Source: a bacterium (lineage in GTDB: Bacteria; SZUA-182; SZUA-191). From it: a DNA stretch of 6,025 nucleotides. Below, one piece after another: positions 4,806-6,025 of the stretch. A model generated the notes under the pieces. That model did not search any database, was not told where the DNA came from, and saw nothing but the letters and a program-made list of their open reading frames with translations. The translations under genes and the position numbers were made by a program. Position 1 is the stretch's first letter; every line of letters starts with the position of its first letter. The stretch covers positions 1-6,025 of the forward strand of contig QIEW01000146.1 in NCBI GenBank assembly GCA_003230535.1. The letters run 5' to 3'.

Positions 4806-5969
4806 TTAATGGCTTCCCATGCCGACATGCTGTTGTTGCTGGAAGATTTTGCCCTCGGTTTTGATGGCCGGGGCAATGATAATATTAGCCAGCTGCATCT
4901 CCCGCAAGGAGGCTGCGCCGCAGCTCCCCATAGAGGTGCGCAGGGCGCCGATAAGGTTTTGTGAGCCGTCATCCATGATCGCCGGCCCATGGAGAATTTG
5001 TCTTAATGTTCCCGTAGTACCGACCTTGATAAGGGTACCCCGAGGCAAGTTGGCGTGGGATGTGGCCATACCCCAATGGTGTCCCTGACCTGGGGATTCG
5101 GTAGCTCTGGCAAAGGCTGAACCAATCATTACCGCATCGGCCCCACAGGCAAAAGCTTTACAAACATTTCCTCCGGTGCTCATCCCTCCATCGGTGATAA
5201 TCGGTACATATTTCCCGCTCTGTTTATAATGGAAATCTCTGGCAGAGGCTGCGTCTATGGTGGCGGTGACCTGAGGGATACCTATTCCCAATACGCCCCG
5301 CGTAGTGCAGGCCGCCCCTGGGCCTACGCCGATCAATATCCCATCTATACCGGTCTCCATCAGTTCAAGAGTAGCTTCATAGGTCACACAATTCCCCACG
5401 ACAATAGGCATTTTTAGTTCCTTCTTGAGCTTTGCGAAATCAAGTATTTCATATTGACTGGATATATGCCGTACAGTGGTTACCGTGGATTGAACAACAA
5501 AAATATCGGCTCCCGCCTCTTGAACAAGCGGTCCTAATGCAGCGGCCCGTTGAGGAATAACGGAGACTATGGCTGGAGCGCCCGCGGCCTTAATCTTTTT
5601 GATGCAGGTTTCTATAAGTTCTTCCTTAACAGGTTCTTGATATACGCTTTGAATGGAGGTGGTAGACTCTTCAGTAGATGCGGATATAATCTTGCCGATC
5701 ACTTCGTAAGGATTCTTGTATCTGGTATAGATTCCTTCAAGATTAAGGACTCCCAGACCTCCCATCTGTCCCATCAAAGAAGCAAACCTCGGATCTACCA
5801 CGCCATCCATAGCCGCCGCTAAAATAGGACACTCAAACTTGTAAGGTCCTAATGTCCAGCTAATGTCTACTTCATCAGGATTGATGGTTACTAAACCGGG
5901 AATTAAAGCTATCTCATCAAAGCCATAACAACGCCTTGCCTTACGGCCTCGCCCAATCCACTCACCCAT
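4806..5969 (-). CDS. guaB3: GuaB3-family IMP dehydrogenase-related protein
   Basis: This 387-residue TIM-barrel protein of the IMPDH/GMP reductase superfamily lacks the tandem CBS domains of canonical GuaB (about 485 residues). The N-terminus, IGRGRKARRCYGFDEIALIP (5-24), is the GuaB3 type. The catalytic loop GVGPGAACTTRG (214-225) keeps the nucleophilic Cys221. The phosphate-binding DGG (260-262) and GADAVMIGSAF (276-286) follow, then a GuaB3-type flap, PGQGHHWGMATSHANLPRG (293-311). GuaB3 from cyanobacteria has been reported to act as an IMP dehydrogenase, while the role in other phyla is unclear, so the reaction here (IMP to XMP with NAD+) is inferred. AGAGGAGG lies 9 bases before the ATG, supporting this start. 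Its stop is about 200 bp from the next gene, most of it repeat copy B, so a link to the glycan genes is uncertain. Confidence 0.9.
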   Translation of the reverse strand: MGEWIGRGRKARRCYGFDEIALIPGLVTINPDEVDISWTLGPYKFECPILAAAMDGVVDPRFASLMGQMGGLGVLNLEGIYTRYKNPYEVIGKIISASTEESTTSIQSVYQEPVKEELIETCIKKIKAAGAPAIVSVIPQRAAALGPLVQEAGADIFVVQSTVTTVRHISSQYEILDFAKLKKELKMPIVVGNCVTYEATLELMETGIDGILIGVGPGAACTTRGVLGIGIPQVTATIDAASARDFHYKQSGKYVPIITDGGMSTGGNVCKAFACGADAVMIGSAFARATESPGQGHHWGMATSHANLPRGTLIKVGTTGTLRQILHGPAIMDDGSQNLIGALRTSMGSCGAASLREMQLANIIIAPAIKTEGKIFQQQQHVGMGSH

Positions 5970-5978
5970 AAGGGTCTT

Positions 5979-5986
5979 CCTCCTCT
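5979..5986 (-). promoter_or_regulatory. Strong ribosome binding site of the guaB3 gene
   Basis: On the minus strand this reads AGAGGAGG, near-perfect complementarity to the 16S rRNA 3' end, 9 bases before the ATG at 5969. It fixes the start codon and fits a Bacillota-like genome. The remaining 39 bases to the window edge show no convincing promoter. Confidence 0.7.
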
Positions 5987-6025
5987 AATATCGGGTCCGT
6001 GTGCGCCAATAATCGAATTAGTAAT

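Noticed and set aside
4769-4990. A 73-codon minus-strand reading frame
   Set aside because: It overlaps the end of the GuaB3 coding sequence in another frame, has no ribosome site and shows low-complexity composition, so it is a shadow of the real gene.

Overview
The window is a run of five genes on the minus strand, with one small gene on the plus strand set into the gap between two of them. In transcription order the minus-strand genes are: a GuaB3-type IMP dehydrogenase-family enzyme (5969 to 4806), a GT9/heptosyltransferase-like glycosyltransferase (4604 to 3723), a polytopic GT-C-like membrane protein (3726 to 1987), the glutaminase subunit HisH (1509 to 898), and a family-2 glycosyltransferase of the WaaE/KdtX type (893 to 117). 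The window therefore covers part of a surface-glycan locus (lipopolysaccharide or another cell-wall glycan) with a purine-metabolism gene at its edge. The GuaB3 gene, the strong AGGAGG-like ribosome sites and the moderate base composition suggest a Bacillota (Firmicutes) organism of the Desulfotomaculum/Moorella/Syntrophomonas kind. That is an inference, and no marker in the window proves it.

The GT9 and membrane-protein genes overlap by 4 bp (ATGA), and hisH and the GT2 gene are 4 bp apart, so each pair is very probably co-transcribed and translationally coupled. HisH could be the histidine-pathway enzyme. It could also be a glycan-locus paralogue that supplies ammonia for sugar amidination. 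No hisF partner is visible, but only 116 bp lie beyond the GT2 gene.

The least ordinary part is the non-coding DNA. Two copies of an intergenic repeat of about 165 to 169 bp (1820-1984 and 4615-4783, about 83% identical by hand alignment) lie just beyond the stop codons of two minus-strand genes, in the same orientation. The first 31 bp of the repeat include a hairpin-bearing 26-bp segment that recurs, perfect and inverted, at 1549-1574. These 26-bp arms (1549-1574 and 1825-1850) enclose a 61-codon membrane-protein gene with its own promoter-like sequence, a good ribosome site and a terminator-like hairpin. The last eight codons and the stop codon of that gene are repeat sequence. The arrangement looks like a MITE-like or cassette-like element, but mobility is not demonstrated. 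No tRNA, rRNA, CRISPR array or transposase was seen. No gene-free stretch exceeds 300 bp, apart from the gap between hisH and the membrane-protein gene, which holds the small gene and the repeats.
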